Below are positions 61,301-64,000 of a stretch of 64,000 bases of DNA, piece after piece. The notes under the pieces were generated by a model. It searched no databases. It was not told the origin of the DNA and worked only from the letters and a program-made list of their open reading frames with translations. The position numbers were made by a program, and so were the translations under genes. This DNA is from Ancylobacter polymorphus (GTDB lineage: Bacteria; Pseudomonadota; Alphaproteobacteria; Rhizobiales; Xanthobacteraceae): assembly GCF_030813495.1 (NCBI RefSeq), contig NZ_JAUSUI010000001.1, positions 787,239-851,238 of the forward strand, in the 5' to 3' direction. Each line of letters starts with the position of its first letter. Within the stretch, counting starts at the first letter, position 1.

Positions 61301-64000
61301 CCAATCTCGGCGCCAGCACCGCCTGGCTTTTCCTCGAGAGCAGCACGCTGCAGACGACGGACGACGTCACCTCCGCTCGTACCGTGAATGTCGCCGGCAC
61401 CGGCACGTTCGACACCGCGACCGGCACCACGCTGACACTTTCCGGCGTCATCTCCGGCGTAGGCGGCCTGATCAAGACCGGCGCCGGCACGCTCATCCTC
61501 ACCGGCACCAACAGCTACACCGGCGACACCACCCTCGCCGCCGGCACGCTCTCGATCAGCGCCGACGCCAATCTCGGCGGAGAGTCGGGCGCGCTCATCT
61601 TCACCGGCGGCACGCTCGCCACCACGGCGTCCTTCACCTCGAACCGCCGCGCCGACTTTACCGCCGATGGCGTCTTCGCCGTGGCGACCGGGACGACGCT
61701 CACCCTCACCGGCTCTCTGGAGGGCAGCGGCGCGCTCGTGGTGGCAGGTGCCGGCACGCTGGTTCTCACCGAAGACAACACCTATGAAGGCGGTACCGAG
61801 CTGAACGCCGGCACGCTGCAAGTGTCCAGCGAAGACAAGCTGGGTTATGGCGACCTGACCTTCGACGGCGGCACGCTCAAGACCACCGCCACCTTCGCCT
61901 CGGGACGCAGCGTCACGCTCACCGGCGCCGGCACCTTCAGCACGGATGCCGACACCACGCTTACCCTGTCCGGCGAGATCTCCGGCGATGGCGGCCTGAC
62001 CAAGGCCGGCACGGGCACACTCATCCTCTCCGGCAGCAACAGCTACACCGGCGGCACGACGGTCTCCGCCGGGACGCTCTCGATCGGCGCCGACGACAAT
62101 CTCGGCGGCACCGGCGCGCTCACGCTCTCCGGCGGCACGCTGGCGACGACGGGCACCTTCAGTTCCACCCGCGCCGTCACCCTCACCGGCACCGGCACGA
62201 TCAACACGGCCACCGCTACGACGCTCACCCTCTCCGGGGTGGTTTCCAGCGGCGCGCTGGTGAAGTCCGGCGCGGGGACGCTCGTGCTCACCGGGACAAA
62301 CACCTATACCGGCGGCACGACGATCAATGGCGGGACGCTGCAGATCTCGCAGGGAACCAATCTCGGTGGCACAGGTTCGCTGACGCTCAATGGCGGCACC
62401 CTCGCCACGACGGGCAATTTCACCCTCACCAGATCCGTATCGCTCACGGGCACCGGTACCTTCTCCCAGGCTGCCGGGACGACGTTGACCGTGACGGGTA
62501 ACATTACGGGCAACGGCGGGCTGATCAAGACCGGCGACGGTACGCTGGTTCTGGAGGACAACAAAACCTATAGCGGCGGCACCACGGTGGCGGCCGGGAC
62601 GCTCGAGATCGGCACGAACCAGAATCTCGGAAACAACTCTGCCGGCCTGACCCTGTCCGGCGGCACGCTGTCCGTAACCGGTTCGTTCTCTTCGAGCCGC
62701 GCGGTTACACTGACCGACGGCACCAGCAGCACCATTTCCACGGACGATGAGGTTTCCCTCACTCTCGACGGCACTCTCTCCGGCGGGGGGGCGCTGACCA
62801 AGAGCGGCGCCGGCACGCTGGTGCTGGCGTCGAGCTTCAACAGCTATTCCGGCGGCACCACCGTCTCGGGCGGCATCCTGCAGATCTCCGACGACGGCAA
62901 TCTGGGCGCCAGCACCGGCGGCCTCACCCTCAATGGCGGCACGCTCGCCATCGTCAGCGCAGATATCACTTCCGCCCGCGCGGTCTCGATTGCCGGCAAC
63001 AGCGCCATCAACGTCGATCCCGGCCTCACCCTGACCCTCAGCGGCACCATTTCCGGCGCGGGGTCCTACTCCAAGACCGGCGACGGCACGCTGATCCTGA
63101 CGGGTGATGATACCCATGACGGCGGCACTTCCGTCAGCGGCGGCACGCTGCAGGTCGGCGATGGCGGCACCTCCGGCAGCCTGGTCGGCGATGTGATCAA
63201 TGACGCCGCCCTCGTCTTCAACCGCTCCGACACCTTCAGCTTCGCGGGCGGGGTCTCCGGTTCCGGCTCGCTCACCCAGGCGGGCAGCGGCACCCTCATC
63301 CTCACCGGATTCAGTGACTACTCCGGCGGCACCACCATCGCCGCCGGCACGCTGCAGATCGGCGATGGCGGCACGACGGGCTCCCTGACCGGCGATGTGG
63401 TCAATGAAGGCGCCCTCGTCTTCAACCGCACCGATGATGTGACCTTCGACGGCACGATCTCCGGCTCCGGCACGGTGACGCAGGCCGGTACGGGCACGCT
63501 GACCCTGACCGCCAGCAACAGCTATACCGGCGGCACCACCATTTCCGCCGGCACGCTCTCGATCAGCGCCGGCGCCAATCTCGGCAGCACGGCGGGTTCT
63601 CTGACGATCGGCAACGGCACCCTGGCGGTGACCGACAGCGTCAACTTGCTGCACCTCATCACCCTCACCGGCAATGCCGCCTTCGCCCCCAGCAGCACGG
63701 CGACGCTGACGATCGGCCGCGAGATTTCCGGCACCGGCTCGCTCACCATGTCCGGCGACGGCACGCTGGTCCTTTCCGCCGAGAATACCTATGAGGGCGG
63801 CACCACCGTTGCCGCCGGCACGCTGTCGATCAGTGCCGACGCCAATCTCGGCGATGAGGAGGGCGACCTCACCCTCAACGGGGCCACGCTGGCGACGACG
63901 GCGACCTTCGCCTCCGCGCGCGACATCACCCTCACCGGCGGCGGCACGGTCAGCACCGATACCGCCACCACCCTCACCCTCTCCGGTGTCCTCACCGGCG
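43351..64000 (+). CDS. Giant autotransporter-type surface protein with about sixty PATR-type repeats (3' end beyond window)
   Basis: From GTG 43351 one frame stays open to the window edge: at least 6,883 codons. Residues 1-33 are a signal peptide (RLCAGVAALSVLAQVG core) cleaved after ARA. After about 200 residues of unique strand-rich sequence comes a Gly/Thr/Ser/Ala-rich passenger made of autotransporter-associated beta-strand units. The commonest unit is about 89 residues: SADANLG, GGTLATT, SARAVTLTG, TLTLSGVISG, LTKTGAGTLILSGTNTYTGG and TTVSAGTLQ, in order. A 68-residue variant starts IGDGGTTGSL and contains VFNRSD. Five 193-196-residue modules interrupt the array. PATR units form right-handed beta-helix and are linked to type V secretion, so an outer-membrane barrel domain is expected at the missing C-terminus. 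The start has only a weak GGGG SD; TTG 43360 or 43363 are alternatives. Likely role: adhesion or cell-surface coat. Confidence 0.9.
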   Translation, partial: MAGLLKARAARLCAGVAALSVLAQVGMPGEARADSVIVTDQSGFAAAVNSAIATGQPDTITAQGGSTFVAGADWTLPGAASSLSLTFDASPFDIGTVDGDATLTLLSNSTLTLNSTSGSSAGRIEIGNGVGSTGTLNISGGTLTLAGDSYLSFGSGSGTFNLDAGIFIVGGTDGIRGTGAFNFGNGTLKVGSTLTTSNAMTLKTGATATVDTNGNSATLSGVLSGDGALIKTGTGTLTLSGTNTYTGATTVSAGTLALSGGASLSDTARLTIDAGATVSLAANETVGSLAGAGTLALGTSTLTTGGDNTDSTYSGAMSGTGGLTKTGTGTLTLSGISTATGALIIGAGTVDLTGNVAGAVLVQSGGTLTGSGSVGNGSNSVVVSSGGTLQGVQGAGLSILRNLTLNAGAQVNVTLGDAAVGGVFDVDNLLTLDGTLNVTEAAGFGTGVYRIFTYRGLLTDNGMEVAPLSDGLTGTIQTSVPQAVNLVVDGVDATIRFWNGTTTEPTGTIEGGAGSWTAGGTTNWTNGLGNTALAWNGGFAVFQGTAGTVTVDNGAGTVSASGLQFVTSDYVVTGGPLTLTGSTPATIRVGDGTAAGAATVATIASELTGTAGLAKTDYGTLILTGTNSYSGGTTLTAGTLQVGADANLGNVAGGLTFNGGTLATTASFTSARTVVLASTGTLNTADATTLTLSGVISGDGTLTKSGTGTLILSGANSFTGTMAVAAGTLELSGGAALADSAQLAIATDATAVLNADETIGALTGTGTLALGSHSLTLGGTDESFTFGGAVTGTGDLTKTGTGTLALAGTSGGTGTLNVTAGTLNLTGTFAGGTVVSSGATLRGTGTLGGTAQVQNGGTLAGVQGDSFTLGGLVLSSGSTVAVTLGTSAGVFDVAGDLTLDGTLDVTQAAGFGTGLYTVISYSGSLTDNGIELVPLTGGYVGEVQTSAPGQVNLLVDGAVSTIQFWNGSTTTASGTVTGGSGTWTAGGTTNWLNSAGTVAQAWNGGFAIFEGSAGTVTIDTSAGAITPTGLQFVTSGYVVTGGALTLSGSAPVKIRVGTGAASDATMVTTIDSTLIGSGGLEKTDYGTLILTGTNTYTGGTTLSTGTLQVSADANLGDAAGGLILNGGTLATTTSFSSARNVSLASTGALAPADGTTLTLSGVISGSGALTKTGAGTLVLTGANTYTGLTTIAAGILQIGDGGTTGSLAGNIVNDASLVFDRSDDLTYAGAITGTGSLVKTGAGTLFLTGSNDFSGGTTISAGRLEIGDGTSGSLTGNVVNNAQMAVNVSTDTIFSGDISGTGSFEKKGGGNYVLTGTNTYTGGTTVTQGILTVGAGGSLVGNAIVAASMTLNFDRDDDSTYAGNITGSGEVGKLGSGTLTITGNVYAGALALREGTVQIGDGGTTGDAGYIRIAYGTRVVFNRSDTYVAGLLGTIGTLPTEPAVIQNGTGTLVLQSNNTYAGGTALNAGTIQVATNANLGNVSGGLFFNGGRLATTASFSTARALTFTGTGTIAPSAGTALTATGTTSGAGRLVMGGAGTLILTGTNTHTGGTEVASGTLQVATDSNLGDASGGLILSGGTLATTASFSSARAVTLSNTSTLNTASGTTLTLSGAISGSGTLTKTGTGTLALSGTNSSTAATSVSAGVLTLSGGNALSDAARLTIASGASVTLTDASETIGSLAGAGTLALGSYSLTAGGDNTDSTFSGVISGSGGLTKTGTGTLALSGTNTYTGTTTVSAGTLSGTGSVAGTVQVASGAALSGAQGAGLTMGGLQLAAGSNVNVTLGTAGSGTVFTVNGDLTLDGTLNVTQAAGFGSGVYSIISYTGTLTDNGMEVTPLTGGFTGQLQTSVAGAVNLIVDGTDPTNRFWNGSTTSPTGTVVGGSGTWTTSSGTTNWTNGLGTVSQAWDGRFAIFSGTAGTVTVDNSAGTVSATGLQFVTSGYTVTGGTLTLAGTGPTLIRVGSGAVSSAGTVATIASELTGTGGLEKTDYGTLILSAANTYTGGTTISTGTLQIGADANLGDAAGGLILSGGTLATSATFSSARAVTFSGTSGIAAATGTTLTLTSAISGTGTLASSGAGTLILSGVVSGTGGLAQTGTGTLILSNTNIYTGGTTFSAGTLQVAADANLGDAAGSLTFDGGTLATTATFSSARAIALSGNGAISPATSTTLTLSGVISGTGALTKSGAGTLILSGSNTYSGGTVVTGGTLQFSSDANLGSTLGGITLSGSRLTGTGLSVASARSVTLSGSNTISAASGEITLSGTISGSGGLTASGAGRLILTGTNSYLGGTTLSLGMLRIFADANLGAASGGLTLTAGNVETMATFSSARAITLGGNAAFETAAGTTLTLSGVISNSSYGWLNKRGTGTLVLTGTNTFSTGLAIYGGTVQVSSDANLGTPGLVFYNGTLATTGTFTSSRAVAIYGTGTINTADATTLTLSGVVSDIGPLVKSGTGTLALTGRNTYTGGTTVSAGTLQIAADTALGSPSAGLALSGGTLATTASLTSARAVTLTGSGTFNTAAGTALTLSGVVAGTGSLTKTGSGTLRLSGASTYSGGTTVSAGTLAVTGSIAGGVTVSGGTLAVTGSIAGGVTVSGGTLSGTGSVAGTVQVASGGTLSGTQSQALTMGGLQLVSGSNLNVTLGTSFSGGVFTVNGDLTLDGTLNVTQAGGFGSGVYTFISYTGGLTDNGLEVAPLTGGYTTEVQTSVAGQVNLLVSGGAATVLFWNGSTTTATGTIQGGTGTWSAGSTTNWTDITGSVSEAWNGSFAVFSGTAGTVTVDTSAGAVDATGMQFVTSGYTVSGGTITLTAPATIRVGDGTVSGASTTATISSILAGTAGLEKSDYGTLIISGANTYTGGTTLSGGTLQVANNGNLGDATGGLTFNGGTLATTASFTSARTVALTGAGTISPASATSLNLSGEVSGTGALTKSGAGTLILSGTNTYSGGTTISAGTLEISGDANLGAVAGLTLAGGTLSTTSTFTSTRAISLSGGGTIRSGSGTTLTLSNVISGSDGLTKAGSGSLTLSGTNTYSGGTTISGGTLTVTSDANLGDAAGSITLAGGTLAATNFTLTRAIVLNGGGTLSQVNTTFTVSGTISGSGGLTKSGAGRLTLTGTNTYTGGTTISQGPLRISADENLGNASGGITFAGGSLETTATFSSARTITMNSNGTINTADGTTLTLSGGISGSSRSLTKTGTGTLVLSGTNTYTGGTLLNGGVVQVAENANLGSASGILTFNGGTLATTESFNASRNVTLTGTGTFDTAANTTLTLTSVVSSNGGLVKTGAGTLVLTGTNTYLGGTTVSAGTLQIAADSGLGNASTGLALSGATLATTGSFTSARAVALTGASGFDTAASTNLTLSGVLSGTGSLTKTGSGTLSLSGTNTYSGGTTVSAGTLTVSGSIAGGVTVSAGTLAGNGSVAGTVQVASGGTLTGVQGSGLTMGGLQLNSGTNVDVTLGNTFAGNVFTVNGGVTLDGTLNVTQAAGFGNGLYTLISYTGSLTDNGLDVTALSDGYSAEVQTSVTGQVNLIVSGGTSSTLFWNGSTTTATGTIQGGTGTWTADGTTNWTDSAGTASLAWNSGFAVFAGTAGTVTVDAGGVSATGMQFATSGYTVSGGTLTLAGTGPTLIRVGDGTVSGASMTATISSVLDGTVGLEKSDYGTLILSGANTYTGGTTLTAGTLQVDADNNLGGTGGLTFNGGTLATTATFTSARTVALTGAGTLAPAMGTTLTLSNVISGAGGLIKSGAGTVILSNTSNTYTGGTTIAAGTLQIGNNNSLGNTSGGITFTGGTLATTANMTVARTVLLSGNGTLTPSTTTTLTLSGVVSGTGSLIKTGAGSLTLSGTNTYSGGTSVTGGTLTISADANLGNAAGGLTLSGSTTLAISSGMTSARAITLSGDATISVSGTATLSGTISGTAALTKSGTSTLILSGTNTYSGGTTVTAGTLQISSDANLGNTAGGLTFTGGTLTTTGTFSSARAVALNGNAAINTGSATTLTLSGVVSGSSLLTKSGAGTLVLTGTNTYTGGTTVTGGTLQVGTDSNLGDAAGALTLNSGTLATTGTFTSSRTVTLTTSGTFDTATGTTLTLTGGVSSTGALVKTGAGVLVLSGTKAYSGGTTVSAGTLQISADNNLGTGALTLSGGTLASTATLTSTRGVTLTGTGTLSPSTGTTLTLSGIVTGSGALTKSGGGTLVLSGANNYGGGTTITGGVLEISSAGNLGTGTLAIGTGTLSTTQTLTYASAVSLTGNSSFNPAASTTLTLSGVVSGTGSVNMAGAGTLVFSGTNTYSGGTILSGSGTLQISSDGNLGNASGGVTLDGSTLAIVANSITSARSFSAVGSSAINVDTGLTLTLTGSVSGTGSYQKTGAGTLILAVADTHSGGTTVSGGTLQIGNGGTSGSLAGDVTNNAVLAFNRSDSVSFGSEISGSGSVTQAGSGTLILTGTNTYTGGTFVTAGTLQVSASANLGTGALTLASATLATTGSFSSSRAVTLTGTGTVDTATGTTLTLSGVVAGDALVKSGAGTLILSGTNTYTGGTTVSAGTLQIGADGALGSGATTVTADTTLAFGSGTSVANALVVNTGVTATLNVASGSATLAGAISGQGALTKTGAGTLVLTGANSSSSTLTITEGTLTAGAAGALFSSAAVSIADSATLNLTASQTIGGLSGSGTVTTNTYRLTLDSANDNTFSGTITNTGNAWDSSYGTFTKTGSGTLTLGGATITGGEAYIEGGSMAVGYGTTAIDYLAVGTGTTSGTGNTGSLTVTGGTLNIGVALQVGDWGGTGTVNQTGGTVNVQATCGDLSRCASLNIGNQGGTGTYNISAGTLNLIGGLNNLGRSTGTRAASTGTLNISGTALVVVQTDANGPASLVLGNRSEGATNNGTGAIYQTGGTLTISQSSHLYLSAYGNGRYDLLGGTLQVGGSDGLVGKYTGGAGGTYEFNLGGGTIQVIGANLSTSVNATLVAETTSTVDTNGFNATWSGVLSGDGVLVKTGDGTLTLSGTNTFTGGLFLTGGTVSVASDANLGDGDSVLTMVGGTLATTASFTSNRRAEFTADGVFAVATGTTLTLTGSLEGSGALVVAGAGTLVLTEDNTYEGGTELNAGTLQVSSEDKLGYGGLTFNGGTLKTTATFASGRSVTLTGAGTFSTDADTTLTLSGEISGDGSLTKSGAGTLVLSGTNTYTGGTTISAGTLQVSSNTALGTGTLTLGGGTLSTTGTFSFSPNVTLSSSSSVSVATGTTLTLGGILSSTGALTKTGAGTLVLSGVNTYTGGTTIAGGTVQIAANSGLGGSGGVTFSGGTLVVTGTFTNSRVTTLSASGGTFAPASGATLTWNGKISGSGALTLSGAGTLVLGGANEYSGGTTISAGTVRINADSRLGDANGALTLAGGTLATSTTLSTSRDITVTGTGALAAAASTTLTVAGVIAGMGALAQTGAGTVILSGSNTYSGGTAISAGTVQVSSDGNLGDTAGGLTLSGGGKLAASATVTSNRAVALDGAGAFAPATSMSLTLGGVISGLGSLTQSGAGTLILTGTNTYSGGTTISAGTLQVSADENLGNAAGSLTISGSTSFVTTASFSSGRAVILANGFIRPAAGTTLTLSGELSGTTLRMAGAGTLIVTGTNTYTGNTSITTGTLQVSADANLGAGTGIAFSNGTLATTGTFLSARTVSLNTGTGTFATSTGTTLTLSGKISGGGSLTKTGAGTLILTGTNDYTGGTTVSAGTLQIGDGGSTGSITGAVSLASGTILTFDRSDDITYSGTISGGGTLIKAGDGTVTLSGTNTYSGGTTISAGTLQVSADANLGDALGGLTLDGGTLKTTASFSSARAVALTGAGTFSTNADTTLTLSGTISGDGSLTKTGAGTLSLTGENSFTAATTVSAGTLALSGGSSLSDTARLTIEDGASVTLATAEVVGSLAGAGSLSVGNQSLTAGGDNSSTTFSGTISGNGTLAKAGTGTLTLSGTNTYGVATVINAGTISISDDANLGASTAWLFLESSTLQTTDDVTSARTVNVAGTGTFDTATGTTLTLSGVISGVGGLIKTGAGTLILTGTNSYTGDTTLAAGTLSISADANLGGESGALIFTGGTLATTASFTSNRRADFTADGVFAVATGTTLTLTGSLEGSGALVVAGAGTLVLTEDNTYEGGTELNAGTLQVSSEDKLGYGDLTFDGGTLKTTATFASGRSVTLTGAGTFSTDADTTLTLSGEISGDGGLTKAGTGTLILSGSNSYTGGTTVSAGTLSIGADDNLGGTGALTLSGGTLATTGTFSSTRAVTLTGTGTINTATATTLTLSGVVSSGALVKSGAGTLVLTGTNTYTGGTTINGGTLQISQGTNLGGTGSLTLNGGTLATTGNFTLTRSVSLTGTGTFSQAAGTTLTVTGNITGNGGLIKTGDGTLVLEDNKTYSGGTTVAAGTLEIGTNQNLGNNSAGLTLSGGTLSVTGSFSSSRAVTLTDGTSSTISTDDEVSLTLDGTLSGGGALTKSGAGTLVLASSFNSYSGGTTVSGGILQISDDGNLGASTGGLTLNGGTLAIVSADITSARAVSIAGNSAINVDPGLTLTLSGTISGAGSYSKTGDGTLILTGDDTHDGGTSVSGGTLQVGDGGTSGSLVGDVINDAALVFNRSDTFSFAGGVSGSGSLTQAGSGTLILTGFSDYSGGTTIAAGTLQIGDGGTTGSLTGDVVNEGALVFNRTDDVTFDGTISGSGTVTQAGTGTLTLTASNSYTGGTTISAGTLSISAGANLGSTAGSLTIGNGTLAVTDSVNLLHLITLTGNAAFAPSSTATLTIGREISGTGSLTMSGDGTLVLSAENTYEGGTTVAAGTLSISADANLGDEEGDLTLNGATLATTATFASARDITLTGGGTVSTDTATTLTLSGVLTG
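44644..45228 (+). repeat. Spacer module C, copy 1
   Basis: This 195-residue module starts LDGTLNVTEAAGFGTGVY and includes RFWNGTTTEP, SWTAGGTTNW and LQFVTSDYVVTGG. It ends at KTDYGTLILTG before the next PATR unit. Confidence 0.85.
46045..46629 (+). repeat. Spacer module C, copy 2
   Basis: This 195-residue copy starts LDGTLDVTQAAGFGTGLY, has TWTAGGTTNWLNSAG and LQFVTSGYVVTGGAL, and ends LEKTDYGTLILTG. Same boundaries as the other copies. Confidence 0.85.
48760..49347 (+). repeat. Spacer module C, copy 3
   Basis: This 196-residue copy starts LDGTLNVTQAAGFGSGVY, preceded by FTVNGDLT, and ends LEKTDYGTLILSA. It shares long near-identical DNA stretches with copies 4 and 5 around its start. Confidence 0.85.
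51049..51150 (+). repeat. 51-bp tandem duplication
   Basis: Two adjacent 51-bp copies (51049-51099 and 51100-51150) encode LAVTGSIAGGVTVSGGT twice. They differ at one silent position (AGC/AGT), which indicates a recent in-frame duplication. Confidence 0.95.
51331..51909 (+). repeat. Spacer module C, copy 4
   Basis: This 193-residue copy starts LDGTLNVTQAGGFGSGVY, contains TWSAGSTTNWTDITG and MQFVTSGYTVSGG, and ends LEKSDYGTLIISG. Confidence 0.85.
53776..54354 (+). repeat. Spacer module C, copy 5
   Basis: This 193-residue copy starts LDGTLNVTQAAGFGNGLY, contains TWTADGTTNWTDSAG and MQFATSGYTVSGG, and ends LEKSDYGTLILSG. It is the last copy in the window. Confidence 0.85.
57226..58340 (+). 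other. Divergent non-PATR block with a cysteine pair in the giant protein
   Basis: About 370 residues break the 89-residue rhythm. They contain repeated TGGTLNI, VNQTGGTVNV, LNIGNQGGTGTYNISAGTLN and YQTGGTLTISQSSHLYLSAY strands, a more regular short-rung beta-helix. Cys4800 and Cys4806 (ATCGDLSRCAS) are the only cysteines I noticed outside the signal peptide. It may be a distinct functional or capping segment. Confidence 0.6.
58461..58844 (+). repeat. Near-identical segment, copy 1 (pair 3,150 bp apart)
   Basis: This 384-bp stretch is nearly identical to 61611-61994, with only about a dozen differences by eye. It encodes FTSNRRAEFTADGVFAVATG, EDNTYEGGTELNAGTLQVSS and EDKLGYGGLT. Confidence 0.9.
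61611..61994 (+). repeat. Near-identical segment, copy 2
   Basis: This 384-bp stretch matches 58461-58844 far more closely than other units match each other. The flanks diverge on both sides, which suggests gene conversion or a short recent duplication. Confidence 0.9.

Larger units (their letters stand above)
44082..64000 (+). repeat. PATR-type repeat array inside the giant gene
   Basis: About sixty units, each marked by an NTYTGG-like motif. Typical starts 267 bp (89 codons) apart include 52707, 52977, 53244 and 53511; 54360, 54627, 54894 and 55158; and 61248, 61515, 61782 and 62043. Short 68-residue units cluster at 46940-47510, with others near 56520, 60525 and 63150-63520. Codons drift synonymously between units, so most are old duplications. 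Confidence 0.85.

Noticed and set aside
43351..64000. Repeats considered as a CRISPR array
   Set aside because: Units are 204-588 bp, coding, in one frame and degenerate, with no short identical repeats and unique spacers, and no cas genes.

Overview
The window is GC-rich chromosomal DNA from an alphaproteobacterium, most likely of the order Hyphomicrobiales and possibly the family Xanthobacteraceae. The order purC-purS-purQ-purL-bolA-grxD, the F1-ATPase zeta-subunit gene beside purC, a DUF6867-type membrane gene inside a liv operon, and a BcsS-type outer-membrane protein support this. The family-level assignment is inference. I saw no rRNA, tRNA, insertion sequence, prophage block or CRISPR array.

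Layout. 1-4.96 kb: the 5' part of a secreted beta-propeller gene (minus strand) and a three-gene TRAP transporter. 4.98-12.6 kb: a HerA-type ATPase divergent from a DUF488 gene, a BcsS-family protein, a split XdhC/MobA-type molybdenum-enzyme maturation pair, a KamA/EpmB-type radical SAM gene overlapping a flavoprotein gene, and a flavin reductase. 12.98-18.8 kb: a complete branched-chain amino-acid ABC operon, livH-livM-livG-livF, a small membrane protein and livK. 18.9-23.9 kb: ccdA, a P1-family peptidase, and a glycine betaine/choline-type ABC operon (ATPase, permease, binding protein). 24.1-27 kb: a small secreted protein and an inverse autotransporter with a beta-helix passenger. 27-36.2 kb: rpe, a lone amidase, purB, an SH3-domain protein, the zeta subunit, and purCSQL-bolA-grxD. 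36.5-43 kb: rpsD, a lytic transglycosylase, trmJ-murI, a secreted protein of unknown function, and icd.

43.35-64 kb: one giant reading frame, still open at the window edge after at least 6,883 codons. It encodes a signal peptide followed by a passenger built from about sixty autotransporter-associated beta-strand (PATR-type) repeats and five copies of a roughly 195-residue spacer module. It appears to be an unusually large type V-secreted surface protein. Its C-terminal translocator, if present, lies outside the window. It is the most unusual object here. Its sequence records recent internal rearrangement: a 51-bp tandem duplication, a superrepeat of about 2.5 kb, and two nearly identical segments 3,150 bp apart.

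The rest is mostly core metabolism (purines, pentose phosphate, TCA) and nutrient uptake. Surface biology recurs at three places: the BcsS-like protein, the inverse autotransporter and the giant repeat protein. Several hairpins with tetraloops act as likely terminators, including one between the TRAP binding-protein and permease genes that could lower permease expression.
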